A stretch of 64,000 bases of DNA from Mucilaginibacter yixingensis (lineage in GTDB: Bacteria; Bacteroidota; Bacteroidia; Sphingobacteriales; Sphingobacteriaceae): the NCBI RefSeq assembly GCF_041080815.1, contig NZ_CP160205.1:4774001-4838000 (forward strand), given 5' to 3'. Both the position numbers and the translations under genes were made by a program. The notes under the pieces are model-generated. The model made no database searches and was not told where the DNA came from. It worked only from the letters and a program-made list of their open reading frames with translations. This document shows, piece by piece, positions 44,755-53,668 of the stretch. Each line of letters begins with the position of its first letter. The first letter of the stretch is position 1.

Positions 44755-44870
44755 GTTTGTTAGTTATAAGATCAGTTAATAGTTAATTTATCATAAAAGT
44801 AGCGTTAAGAATGGTGAAAGAGAAATTTTTGAGCCTTTAGTTATTCAATAAATCTTGAATAAATTAAAAA

Positions 44871-44929
44871 ACATACGAATACGTATGTAAAATAAATTTA
44901 TTTTTGGTACTATGTATTGCATAATACAT
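44871..44929. promoter_or_regulatory. Two palindromes of PadR type between susC and padR
   Basis: ACATACG-AATA-CGTATGT (44871-44888) and ATGTATT-GCAT-AATACAT (44912-44929) are perfect 7-bp inverted repeats with 4-base spacers. Both carry the ATGT/ACAT ends seen in PadR operators. Their place before the padR gene suggests autoregulation. Confidence 0.55.
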
Positions 44930-44940
44930 TCTTTTACATA

Positions 44941-44948
44941 TATCTTTG
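44941..44948 (+). promoter_or_regulatory. Candidate -7 box (TATCTTTG) of padR
   Basis: Fits TAnnTTTG and ends 4 bases before the ATG at 44953, which implies a leaderless or almost leaderless transcript. The second palindrome ends 11 bases upstream. Confidence 0.55.
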
Positions 44949-44952
44949 TATT

Positions 44953-45300
44953 ATGATTGTCGAAAACACCCAAACCCAAATGCGGAAAGGCATACTTGAG
45001 TATTGCATCCTTTCCATTATAGCAAAGGGCGAAATATATGCTTCAGACATTATTGCCGAACTGAAGAAAGCCCAACTGCTCGTTGTAGAGGGTACCTTAT
45101 ACCCCCTGTTAACCCGTCTAAAGAATAACGGATTGCTCCATTACAGCTGGGTAGAATCTGCATCGGGCCCGCCGCGCAAGTACTATTCCTTGTCTGAAGA
45201 GGGCCGGGCGGTGCTCAATCAGCTCGATAACACCTGGAGAGAATTGGCTTTCGCCGTACAAACTTCTATCGAAGGCAGAGACCAAAACCCTAACACCTAA
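44953..45300 (+). CDS. PadR-family transcriptional regulator
   Basis: 115 residues from the ATG at 44953; the longer frame to 44917 runs through the promoter. The winged helix is QMRKGILEYCILSIIAKGEIY, DIIAELKKAQLLVVEGTLYP and the wing PPRKYYSLSEEGRAVL. It is the short PadR type (PadR-s2). It heads a group with a PspC-domain protein 19 bases downstream, a pairing common in Bacteroidota, and probably represses this group. Confidence 0.9.
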   Translation: MIVENTQTQMRKGILEYCILSIIAKGEIYASDIIAELKKAQLLVVEGTLYPLLTRLKNNGLLHYSWVESASGPPRKYYSLSEEGRAVLNQLDNTWRELAFAVQTSIEGRDQNPNT

Positions 45301-45319
45301 CAAAGAGAATCCAATCATC

Positions 45320-47020
45320 ATGAACAAAACAATTATCATCAATATAAACGGTATCGTATTTCACATTGAAGAGGATGCCTACGATGTGCTGAAAAACTAC
45401 ATGACCGACGTAAAACGTCATTTCATGGATTCAGCCGATAGCCTGGAGATCACTACAGACATCGAAAACCGCATTGCCGAAATGTTTACCGAGATACTTG
45501 CCCGCGAGAGCAAGCAGGTTATTGTAGATCAGGACGTTCGCGCGGTAATTGCACAAATGGGAACCATAGAAGATTTTGCCTCGGTTGATGAGGATGGTGA
45601 CCCGATACCAAACACGCAGGCATTTCAGGGCCGGGCTACCGGCCGCCGCCTCTTCCGCGATAGCGAGAAACACTTGCTGGGCGGCGTATGCTCGGGCATT
45701 GCCAATTATTTTAACATCAAGGCTGTCTGGGTTCGCCTCCTGTTTGTGCTGATTACCTTCGCTTTCTTTACCGGGGCATTGATTTATCTGATATTGTGGA
45801 TTGTAGTACCCCGTGCAGTTAGTCGCGCCGATAGAATGGCCATGAAAGGCGAACCACTGGACTTGCAGGGCTTTGCACGCAACTTTGAATATGAATTACG
45901 CAGCGTACAAGGCACTGCCGCAGCCCTCAACACCACTGCCCAGCCATTAGCCTACAAAACCCGCGATTTTGTAAGCGATTTTTTTCATCACCTGGCAGCA
46001 TTTATCAGAACCGCCGGTAAAACCATTATTAAGCTGATTGGCATAGCTATCATGCTAATGAGTATCGGGGTTTTGATTGCGCTTACCATCGCTGTATTTA
46101 CCTTCTTTGCTTTTGGCAACACCAACATATCGCACGTGTTTCCGTTCAACACCATTAATCATGATTATAACGTGCCGTTTATGATTGGCGGTTACCTGGT
46201 GCTGGGCCTGCCACTGCTGGCTATTGCCCTGGGCATGGTGCGACTGGTGTTTAACCGTTATACCATGAGCCGTTCGTCATGGTTAAGCGCCCTCATTATC
46301 TGGGTAGCAGCTATCATGATGGTTACTTACTATACCGTTGCCGTTTTTGCCGACATGCGTGCCTCTGCCAAATACAGCCAAACCATTAACATTGCGCCAG
46401 ATAGTGTTTATCATCTCAAAATAAATGATGTAAAATACCTGAGCCGACTGGATAGCGAGCGTTTGGATCTGAATAAACAATTTGCAGGCAAGATAATTAA
46501 TGACGAGGGTGACGGCGACATGAATGCCCTTACCAACATTAGCCTGGTTATTGAACGTGCAGATATCAATCAGCCGCAGTTGGTAGAATCATTCAAAGCC
46601 CGTGGCAAAAATGAGGACGACGCGTTAAAAAACACTACCAACATCAATTATCATTTTGAACAACAGGGCGCCACACTACTGTTTGACCGCCACATGACAC
46701 TGACCCAGAATAAATGGCGTGACCCAGAAGTACGCCTGACGTTGAAACTACCGTTAAAAACCAAGGTAATTATAGAGAGCAAAATGAACCGCCTTTTAGA
46801 CGATGTTGACGTTCATGAATGCAAAGCCGACAACAACAAAAAAGACGCGGAAAGCGCCACCTTTGTAATGACCGACACCGGCCTGCACTGCTGGATAGAC
46901 TCGCTGGGTGGCGTTGCACCGGCCATAAACCCGGTGTTGAAGCGCGATACGATTAATAACGAGGTTCAACCAGAGGCTCCGGAACATCCGGCAAAGCATC
47001 AAAAGCATAAACATCACTAA
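45320..47020 (+). CDS. PspC-domain membrane protein
   Basis: 566 residues. An N-terminal cytosolic region (IININGIVFHIEEDAYDVL, EITTDIENRIAEMFTEIL) precedes a PspC domain at about 115-175 (RLFRDSEKHLLGGVCSGIAN, with a membrane helix). Three or four more helices lie at about 230-345. The C-terminal 200 residues are soluble and end in a His-rich tail. It is probably an envelope-stress membrane protein controlled by the PadR regulator upstream; the exact role is unknown. Confidence 0.85.
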   Translation: MNKTIIININGIVFHIEEDAYDVLKNYMTDVKRHFMDSADSLEITTDIENRIAEMFTEILARESKQVIVDQDVRAVIAQMGTIEDFASVDEDGDPIPNTQAFQGRATGRRLFRDSEKHLLGGVCSGIANYFNIKAVWVRLLFVLITFAFFTGALIYLILWIVVPRAVSRADRMAMKGEPLDLQGFARNFEYELRSVQGTAAALNTTAQPLAYKTRDFVSDFFHHLAAFIRTAGKTIIKLIGIAIMLMSIGVLIALTIAVFTFFAFGNTNISHVFPFNTINHDYNVPFMIGGYLVLGLPLLAIALGMVRLVFNRYTMSRSSWLSALIIWVAAIMMVTYYTVAVFADMRASAKYSQTINIAPDSVYHLKINDVKYLSRLDSERLDLNKQFAGKIINDEGDGDMNALTNISLVIERADINQPQLVESFKARGKNEDDALKNTTNINYHFEQQGATLLFDRHMTLTQNKWRDPEVRLTLKLPLKTKVIIESKMNRLLDDVDVHECKADNNKKDAESATFVMTDTGLHCWIDSLGGVAPAINPVLKRDTINNEVQPEAPEHPAKHQKHKHH

Positions 47021-47024
47021 AAAG

Positions 47025-47231
47025 ATGAAAACCATCATCAAGCATATCAGCCTGCTCCTGTGGAGCGGGCTGATTATTCCTTGTTGTTTTATCTGTTGTT
47101 TTAATGGCAAAGCTATAGTGGCAGCAGATGCCCGAACGCCCTGCCATCCGAACGGAAAATCCCCTGTTCCGTGTTTTGATTTGGTGCGTGATGTAGCCGC
47201 CAAATTACTCCCCGTTTTAAACTTTTTTTAA
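47025..47231 (+). CDS. Doubtful small ORF after the PspC gene
   Basis: 68 residues with a hydrophobic N-terminus (ISLLLWSGLIIPCCFICC) starting 4 bases after the PspC stop. A strong hairpin lies inside it, and the rest has no recognisable motif, so it may be non-coding or a decayed gene. Confidence 0.25.
   Translation: MKTIIKHISLLLWSGLIIPCCFICCFNGKAIVAADARTPCHPNGKSPVPCFDLVRDVAAKLLPVLNFF
47046..47074 (+). terminator. Terminator-like hairpin after the PspC gene
   Basis: ATCAGCCTGCTCC-TGT-GGAGCGGGCTGAT is a 13-pair stem with one U-G, followed by T-rich sequence (TATTCCTTGTTGTTTT). The following 330 bases to 47402 hold no other gene; GTAACCTTTGGGGTGTCTGC at 47239 resembles promoter-like sequence common in the phylum. 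Confidence 0.5.
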
Positions 47232-47402
47232 AAAAGCTGTAACCTTTGGGGTGTCTGCTGCATCTTATTAGCAAACAAACCAAATACATCTGCTCCCCCG
47301 ATTATAACCCGGGCGATCAATAAGGTTTCACTTTAATAATTTTTAAAAAGAAGAATACTCTTTAATGGGATAGCTATTGCCCATTTTTTAACGGACCATA
47401 CA

Positions 47403-49868
47403 ATGAAAACACTTAGACACTACATATACCTGCTGTTAACCGCCCTGCTATTTTGCTCGGCAGCCATGGCCCAAACACCTCCGGTACACGCCCGGCTTCA
47501 TGGCTCTGTGGTTAACAATCAGCAGCAACCGGTTGAGTTTGCCACTGTAAGTTTGTTGCGCGCCAAAGATTCGTCAGTAGTTAAAGGCGCTCTGGGCGAT
47601 GTGAACGGCAAATACAACCTGGAACGCGTTATCGCCGGTACCTACATTATCAAAACCACCGCTGTGGGTTTTCAGAAAGGGCTGAGCAAAGCGTTCACTG
47701 TTAGCGATAACACACCAATAGTAAACATCCCGGCTATTACCATGCAGGGCGGAAGCAAAACACTGAAAACGGTAGAAGTATCTGCAGCCAAACCACTGCT
47801 GGAACGCAAGCTTGACCGCATGGTGATGAACGTAGAAAACAGCGTACTGGCAGCCGGCAACAACGCTATGGAAATTTTGGAACGCGCACCTGGGGTAACC
47901 ATTGATAAAGACGATAACATTAGCTTGCAAGGCAAACAGGGCGTAACCGTGATGCTTAATGGTAAACTCACCTACTTGTCGTCGGCCCAGCTGGCTACCC
48001 TGTTGCGCTCTACCGATGGCAGCAACATTGCTACTATAGAGATCATTACCAATCCATCCGCCAAATATGACGCGGCTGGCAACTCGGGCATCATCAACAT
48101 TGTGATGAAAAAGAATAAAACCATCGGCACCAGCGGCAGCGTGGTGGCATCAGCCAACTATGGTAAAAACTGGCGCGGCAATGAAAGCTTTACCCTTAAC
48201 CACAAACAGGGTGCGCTAAACTTATTTGGTAATTTTAGCCATGGCGATGGAAAAAGCGAGCGTGATCTGTACATCCAGCGCCGGGTAGATAGCGCCGATA
48301 AATCAACCTACTTTAACCAGTACAACAACATGGGCGAGGTTGATCATAACAACAATTACCGTGTTGGCGCCGACTACGATTTGACCAAAAACCACACCAT
48401 CGGCTTTGTAGTGAACGGGTATTTTAATAACCAGAATCTGAACACGCCGTCAACCACTTACATTGGCACTACGCCTACCGGTGTTGATTCTTACCTCAAA
48501 AGCTCGTCAATGATGGATCAATCGTTCAAAAGCTTTTCTGCTAATCTGAATGATCGTTTAAAGCTGGACACTGCCGGCCAGGAACTGGGCATTGATCTGG
48601 ATTACTCGCGCTACAACAACAACCAGGTAGGCGATTACACTACCAATACCTATAAACCCAACGGGCAGACATTAATACCTCAAACGGCATTCCGTAACGT
48701 TACCCCGTCTGTTATCACTATCAAAGCTGCAAAAGCCGACTATACTTTACCACTTACCAAAGAGTTAAAATTGGAAACCGGCGTAAAATTTAGTGATGTA
48801 AAGACCGACAACAACCTGATTGCACAACTGCCTGACGGCAACGGTGGCTTTGTTAACGACAACAGTCCTACCAGCAACTCCAACCACTTTATTTATACCG
48901 AAAAGATAAACGCGGGCTATATCAATCTGGGTCAGACCTGGAAAAACACATCGGCACAAGTTGGCCTGCGCGCTGAGCAGACCATCTCTAATGGCGATCT
49001 GGTGGGCAAAGATGGCCATGCGGTCGACAGGAATTACGTTAACCTGTTCCCCAGCTTATTCATCAATCAAAAGCTGGACAAAAAGAATCAGATCGGGTTC
49101 TCTTATAGCCGCCGCATTGACCGCCCTAACTATGGCAATCTGAACCCGTTTCTGTTCTATCTGGACAGGTATACTTACTCCAAGGGCAACCCGTTCCTTA
49201 ACCCGCAATATACCGACTCTTACGAGCTGCACTACACCTGGAACAACGCCATTAACGTTAACCTGAATTACAGTCGTACTAAAGATGTAATTACCGAGAT
49301 CATCCTGACTGATACCGCTACCAAGGCCAGTTACCAGACCAACATGAACCTGCAGGTGCAAAACGCCTACAGCATCAATGTTAGTTCGCCTTTCACCATA
49401 GTCAAATGGTGGACCGGCAATATTAATCTTAACACCTTTTACCTGGGCTTTAAATCGGCAGATCTGCTGGGAGCACGTTTGAACAACGGCCGGGTTGTAT
49501 TCCAGGGCAAGCTAACCCAAACTTTCAGTATCATTAAAGATTGGAAACTGGAGTTGTTCACCAATTACCAATCCCCGCTAACTTATGGCATTTATGATAT
49601 CCGCCCGAGATATAGTACCGATGCCGGCGTTAGTCGCACATTTGCTAACAAACGCGCCAACATCAAATTCTCGGTGAGTGATATTTTCAATACCCGCACC
49701 AACAATATCAACAGCATGTACCAGTCGGTTAACCTGGCCATCAGGCAAAAGGGCGAAACCCGCATATCACGCATCAGTTTCACCTATAATTTTGGCAACA
49801 CCAAAATCAAAGCCCGCGACCACCAAACTGGTGCCGAGCAGGAGAAAGGCCGTGTGGGCGGCAACTAA
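47403..49868 (+). CDS. TonB-dependent receptor-like outer-membrane protein
   Basis: 821 residues with a signal peptide (LYLLLTALLFCSAAMA-type segment ending near QT). A carboxypeptidase-regulatory-like domain at about 30-110 (HGSVVNNQQQPVEFATVSLL) is followed by a plug (MNVENSVLAAGNNAMEILER, GVTVMLNGKLTYLS, SAKYDAAGNSGIINIVMKK) and an outer-membrane barrel of the OMP_b-brl_3 type (GFSYSRRIDRPNYGNLNPFL). It differs from SusC and has no SusD partner. It follows the PadR-PspC pair and may be part of the same stress response. Confidence 0.88.
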   Translation: MKTLRHYIYLLLTALLFCSAAMAQTPPVHARLHGSVVNNQQQPVEFATVSLLRAKDSSVVKGALGDVNGKYNLERVIAGTYIIKTTAVGFQKGLSKAFTVSDNTPIVNIPAITMQGGSKTLKTVEVSAAKPLLERKLDRMVMNVENSVLAAGNNAMEILERAPGVTIDKDDNISLQGKQGVTVMLNGKLTYLSSAQLATLLRSTDGSNIATIEIITNPSAKYDAAGNSGIINIVMKKNKTIGTSGSVVASANYGKNWRGNESFTLNHKQGALNLFGNFSHGDGKSERDLYIQRRVDSADKSTYFNQYNNMGEVDHNNNYRVGADYDLTKNHTIGFVVNGYFNNQNLNTPSTTYIGTTPTGVDSYLKSSSMMDQSFKSFSANLNDRLKLDTAGQELGIDLDYSRYNNNQVGDYTTNTYKPNGQTLIPQTAFRNVTPSVITIKAAKADYTLPLTKELKLETGVKFSDVKTDNNLIAQLPDGNGGFVNDNSPTSNSNHFIYTEKINAGYINLGQTWKNTSAQVGLRAEQTISNGDLVGKDGHAVDRNYVNLFPSLFINQKLDKKNQIGFSYSRRIDRPNYGNLNPFLFYLDRYTYSKGNPFLNPQYTDSYELHYTWNNAINVNLNYSRTKDVITEIILTDTATKASYQTNMNLQVQNAYSINVSSPFTIVKWWTGNINLNTFYLGFKSADLLGARLNNGRVVFQGKLTQTFSIIKDWKLELFTNYQSPLTYGIYDIRPRYSTDAGVSRTFANKRANIKFSVSDIFNTRTNNINSMYQSVNLAIRQKGETRISRISFTYNFGNTKIKARDHQTGAEQEKGRVGGN

Positions 49869-49904
49869 AAAAGGATTGATTTTTCTATGAGTCAATAAAT
49901 TGGG

Positions 49905-49938
49905 AAACCGGCGGGCAGCGAGTGCCTCGCCGGTTTTT
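49905..49938 (+). terminator. Terminator of the TonB-dependent receptor gene
   Basis: AAACCGGCG (49905-49913) and CGCCGGTTT (49928-49936) are perfect arms followed by a TTTTT run, 36 bases after the stop. Confidence 0.85.
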
Positions 49939-49965
49939 GCTGTTTACCACTCCTTACACAATCCT

Positions 49966-50097
49966 GTCATTTCGAGCGAGCGAAGGGTGGGAAATGAGTG
50001 TGGGGCGACGAGAAATCTTATACGGGTGATAAGCTAAACGTTAAACAAAGCATGGGGGCTAAGATTTCTCTCTTCGCTCCGCTCCGTTCGAAATGAC
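49966..50097. repeat. Interspersed palindromic repeat, GTCATTTCGAGCGAG type
   Basis: 132 bases bounded by GTCATTTCGAGCGAGCGAAG and GCTCCGTTCGAAATGAC, with inner arms GAGAAATCTTA and TAAGATTTCTC. It lies between convergent genes. Confidence 0.8.
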
Positions 50098-50117
50098 AAG
50101 AAGTTTAATAAAGATTT

Positions 50118-50672
50118 TTAAACGTTCTCTTCCGGATGCTCAATACCCAACTCATCCATCAAACGCTCAACAGACATATTGATGCCGTTGATAGTGTGTT
50201 GTGCCTGGGTATAGAAACCTTCGCGCTCGGCGAGTTTTTCTTCAATGAAGGCGATTAATTCATCACCGTGTTTGCCGCGGATGATGGGACGCTCGTCTTT
50301 GCCGTTATCCAGTCTGCTGGCCAATACTGCCGGTGGCAAATTCATATAAATGGTTTGTCCGTTGGCATTCATCCATTCCAGGTTATCAAAAAAACAAGGC
50401 AAACCGCCACCTGTTGATATCACAGCGCGCTGCGGATAATCGCCTGATTTAAGGATCGCTGATTCCAGATTTCTGAAAGCAGCCTCGCCATGGGTGGTAA
50501 AATACTCGGGGATGGTCATGCCCTCTTTTTCTTCCAGGATGGTATCCAGATCTACAAAAGCATAGTTAAGGCGCGCGGCCAGTTTTTTACCCCAGGTAGT
50601 TTTGCCGCAACCCATGTAACCAATCAGGAAAATGCGGTGCGCAGATGCGTCAGGTGCGTTAGCGTTAGTCAT
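50118..50672 (-). CDS. aroK: Shikimate kinase
   Basis: 184 residues of NMP-kinase fold. Walker A is GYMGCGKTTWGKKLA; shikimate-binding residues are in VDLDTILEEKEG, FRNLE and STGGGLPC; the lid reads RLDNGKDERPII. It phosphorylates the 3-OH of shikimate in aromatic amino acid synthesis. It follows the ABC permease gene by 15 bases on the same strand. Confidence 0.94.
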   Translation of the reverse strand: MTNANAPDASAHRIFLIGYMGCGKTTWGKKLAARLNYAFVDLDTILEEKEGMTIPEYFTTHGEAAFRNLESAILKSGDYPQRAVISTGGGLPCFFDNLEWMNANGQTIYMNLPPAVLASRLDNGKDERPIIRGKHGDELIAFIEEKLAEREGFYTQAQHTINGINMSVERLMDELGIEHPEENV

Positions 50673-50687
50673 ATTAAAAAAAGGTGG

Positions 50688-51746
50688 TTACTGCAGTTTT
50701 ACACGCGGATCAACCCAGCGGTAAACCACATCAACCAAAATACTGATAACTACAAATATAAAAGCAATAAACAGAATAGAGCCCATCACCACCGGGAAAT
50801 CTGATGAAGCCAAGGCATCAACGGTAGTTTTGCCCAGTCCGTTATAGCCAAAAACGTATTCTACAAAGAAAGATCCCGCCAAGAGCGATGCAAACCAGTT
50901 GGCAATAGCGGTGATCACCGGGTTCAGCGCATTGCGCAGGGCGTGTTTATAGATGATAACGTTACGGCCCAAACCCTTGGCACGAGCGGTACGGATATAA
51001 TCCTGACCCAAAGTTTCCAGCATGGCGCTGCGGGTCAGTTGCACGATGATAGCCAGCGGGCGCAATCCGAGGGTGAGCATGGGCAGCACCAGGTTACGCA
51101 GGTTGAGCACCTCGCCCTTAAACGGATCATAACTGTATAAGCTGCCCGACATATCCAGCCCGGTATACCGACTCAGCACAAAGCCGAACAGCCACGCAAT
51201 AATAATCCCCGCAAAAAAAGAAGGGGCCGAAATACCGATGATGCTAAACCCTACTGACAGTTTATCAATCCAGGTATTTTGATGCACGGCACTCAGCACG
51301 CCCAGCAACACGCCTATCACAATGGCAAACAGCATAGCTGTAGTTGCCAGAATGAGCGTATTGGGGATTACCTCCATCAGCAGTGTAGTTACATCCTTAT
51401 GAGTTTGGTATGACCGGCGCAGATAAGGCCACTTGAGTACCAGCACATGATCTTTATACACCCGGAACAAGCGCACATAACGGTAGCGTTGCTGCTCTTC
51501 CTGATTATCGCCATGAATACCTACGGGCGAAAGATCATTCAGATAAAAGGCAAATTGTACCGGCACGGGCCTGTCCAACCCAAACTCATGACGCACGGCT
51601 TGCAGCGATTGCACATCGGCACGCTGACCCAGCGTCATGCGGGCAGGATCTGCCGGGAGGATATTAAAAAGAAAAAACACCACTACCACTATGCCCAGCA
51701 TCACGGCCGCAGCATACCCGATTTTACCGAGCAGGTAGCGTATCAT
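50688..51746 (-). CDS. ABC transporter permease, DppB/OppB type
   Basis: 352 residues with six membrane helices. The N-terminal ILPADPARMTLG and LQAVRHEFGLDRPVPVQF are typical of peptide permeases, and the cytosolic EAA-type loop reads DYIRTARAKGLGRNVIIYKH. An insertion (GIHGDNQEEQQRYR) between helices 1 and 2 is longer than in model DppB. No second permease, ATPase or binding protein is nearby, so its partners are encoded elsewhere. It starts 4 bases after the stop of the BT_3928-like gene. Confidence 0.9.
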   Translation of the reverse strand: MIRYLLGKIGYAAAVMLGIVVVVFFLFNILPADPARMTLGQRADVQSLQAVRHEFGLDRPVPVQFAFYLNDLSPVGIHGDNQEEQQRYRYVRLFRVYKDHVLVLKWPYLRRSYQTHKDVTTLLMEVIPNTLILATTAMLFAIVIGVLLGVLSAVHQNTWIDKLSVGFSIIGISAPSFFAGIIIAWLFGFVLSRYTGLDMSGSLYSYDPFKGEVLNLRNLVLPMLTLGLRPLAIIVQLTRSAMLETLGQDYIRTARAKGLGRNVIIYKHALRNALNPVITAIANWFASLLAGSFFVEYVFGYNGLGKTTVDALASSDFPVVMGSILFIAFIFVVISILVDVVYRWVDPRVKLQ

Positions 51747-51750
51747 TGGG

Positions 51751-52914
51751 TTACTTTCTAAAATACTTTTTCACCAGCGCATCATAGCTGGGTACCATGT
51801 GGTAGTGCCATTTATCTACTATGGTGCCTTTCTTCATCAGCAGCACGCCGGGATTGGAGCGTACCATGCTTTTCAGCGGCACCTCATCTACATAAAACAG
51901 TTCTGTTACCAGGTGGTTGGCTTTGGCAAAAGCCTCGGCATCCTCGGGCGTGGTGGCGGTGAGCAATACCACACGGGTGTTATAATCCTGATGCAAGTTG
52001 GCGGCCAGGGCGTTGATCCTGCCAATAGCGTTAACGTTGGTATGCTTCAGATCATACGCTACAATTACCAGGCTATAGAACGGGTTATCCATCAGTTCGT
52101 TCAGGTAGTCGTTCTTTTGCGCATCCTGAATTTGCAGGTAAGGGATCTTAGGCGTAAAACCTTTCTTCACCAGGCGGCTCTCCGGGTCGCCTTTTACTTC
52201 CCAGTTATTATCTTTCCAAATGCCCGATTTCAGGTAAGCGGTATTGGTCATGGTTTTCTTTTCGTGCGTGGCTTTATTCTCCAGCTTGTAGGTCAGCTCA
52301 TATTCATCAGGCATGGCACCCGGCGGGATTCTCATCTCGTCAGGGATATTAGCACCAACCTTGTAAGGCAGAAAATCAATCACAGGACCAAAATTATACG
52401 TCATAAAACCCACACCGAACGATATGATAACCGCCCCCTGGAACAACCGTGAACCCGTCTTTTTTGCAAACACCGGCTGAATACCTTTGCGGTGAACAAA
52501 CAGCACCAAAATGAGCAGCAGCAACACCAGGTCTTTACTGAACGACTGCCATGGCGTCAACGGAATAGCATCACCAAAACAGCCACAGGTTTGCACCACT
52601 TTAAAATAGGCCGAGTAAAAGGTAAGGAAGGCAAAGAAGATGATGAGCAACAACAAACCCCAGGCCACTCGCACCGAGCTATAGCCAATCAGCCGCGCAA
52701 AGCCCAATATCATCTCCAACGCGCAAAGCGTAACCGCAATAAGTACCGAGTAGTTACTGAAGAAGGTGAGATGTAAAACCTCAAAATACTCTTCCAGTTT
52801 ATACGAGAAGCCCAGCGGATCATTAGCCTTGATCAGTCCGGAGAAGATAAAGAGCAGCCCTACCGCAATACGGCATATCCAAACCAGTGTGGCAGTTGTT
52901 TTATTGTTTGTCAT
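51751..52914 (-). CDS. BT_3928-like DoxX/MauE-type membrane protein
   Basis: 387 residues from the ATG at 52914 (TNNKTTATLVWICRIAVGLL). The N-terminal 160 residues hold four membrane helices of the DoxX/MauE type, with FSGLIKANDPLGFSYKLEEY and a VQTCGCFGDAIPLT motif whose two Cys suit thiol redox work. The C-terminal part is thioredoxin-like in pattern (YSLVIVAYDL, ANHLVTELFYVD, NPGVLLMKKGTIVDKWH) but has no CxxC. It lies next to DUF1599, a common pairing in Bacteroidota. Confidence 0.85.
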   Translation of the reverse strand: MTNNKTTATLVWICRIAVGLLFIFSGLIKANDPLGFSYKLEEYFEVLHLTFFSNYSVLIAVTLCALEMILGFARLIGYSSVRVAWGLLLLIIFFAFLTFYSAYFKVVQTCGCFGDAIPLTPWQSFSKDLVLLLLILVLFVHRKGIQPVFAKKTGSRLFQGAVIISFGVGFMTYNFGPVIDFLPYKVGANIPDEMRIPPGAMPDEYELTYKLENKATHEKKTMTNTAYLKSGIWKDNNWEVKGDPESRLVKKGFTPKIPYLQIQDAQKNDYLNELMDNPFYSLVIVAYDLKHTNVNAIGRINALAANLHQDYNTRVVLLTATTPEDAEAFAKANHLVTELFYVDEVPLKSMVRSNPGVLLMKKGTIVDKWHYHMVPSYDALVKKYFRK

Positions 52915-52983
52915 AGTTGTGGTAGATGCTATTATGGTACTCATTAAATTCGAAATCGAACATCCGAATTCCGAAATCCGAAA

Positions 52984-53523
52984 TCAGGCCACTCCTAATT
53001 TTATCAGTGCAAAAACTGAGTAATTGAGCATATCCTGATAATTGGCCTTCACCCCTTCTGATACCAGGGTTGCGCCCTGATTATCTTCAATCTGTTTTAC
53101 ACGCAGAATTTTCATCAGTATCAGATCGGTTAACGAGCTGATACGCATATCGCGCCATGCCTCGCCATAATCATGATTTTTGGCAAACATCAGTTCTTTG
53201 GTCTCGTTCGCTTTGCCGTCAAAATCTTTTTCCACTGCGCCAGGGTCAAGCTCCAGTGGGGTTTCGTCGGTGCTTTCCAGCTGCATCATGGCAATAATGC
53301 AGTAGTTAATGATGCCGATGTACTCGCCGGTAATATCATCGCCTACTTTCGATACTTTTTTTTCTTCCAGCGTACGAATACGCTGGGCTTTGATAAAAAT
53401 CTGATCGGTGATAGATGACGGACGAAGGATGCGCCAGGCAGTGCCATAATCGCGTGTTTTCTTCATGAACAGGCTTTTGCAGTGTGCAATAACTGCATCG
53501 TATTCTGACGATGTATTTTTCAA
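52984..53523 (-). CDS. DUF1599-domain protein
   Basis: 179 residues with a TTG start at 53523 (KNTSSEYDAVIAHCKSLF); an ATG frame to 53604 would add 27 unrelated residues and run into the folP promoter region. Two tandem copies of the domain are visible: KKTRDYGTAWRILRPSSITD and AKNHDYGEAWRDMRISSLTD, both with the DYGxAWR motif. Function is unknown. The stop codon TGA lies at the edge of a TTCGGATTTCGG repeat. It is divergent from folP. Confidence 0.85.
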   Translation of the reverse strand: MKNTSSEYDAVIAHCKSLFMKKTRDYGTAWRILRPSSITDQIFIKAQRIRTLEEKKVSKVGDDITGEYIGIINYCIIAMMQLESTDETPLELDPGAVEKDFDGKANETKELMFAKNHDYGEAWRDMRISSLTDLILMKILRVKQIEDNQGATLVSEGVKANYQDMLNYSVFALIKLGVA

Positions 53524-53668
53524 TGTGATATATTTTGAAAGACATTGATGAATCGCGCAGCCATTCGGCCCGATGCTTCTCCCAGAACGGAAGTCTCTCA
53601 TCAATATTGAGTTCTGTTTGCAAATATATAAAGTAACTTTACAACCGCTAACAGATACGGTTCACCTA

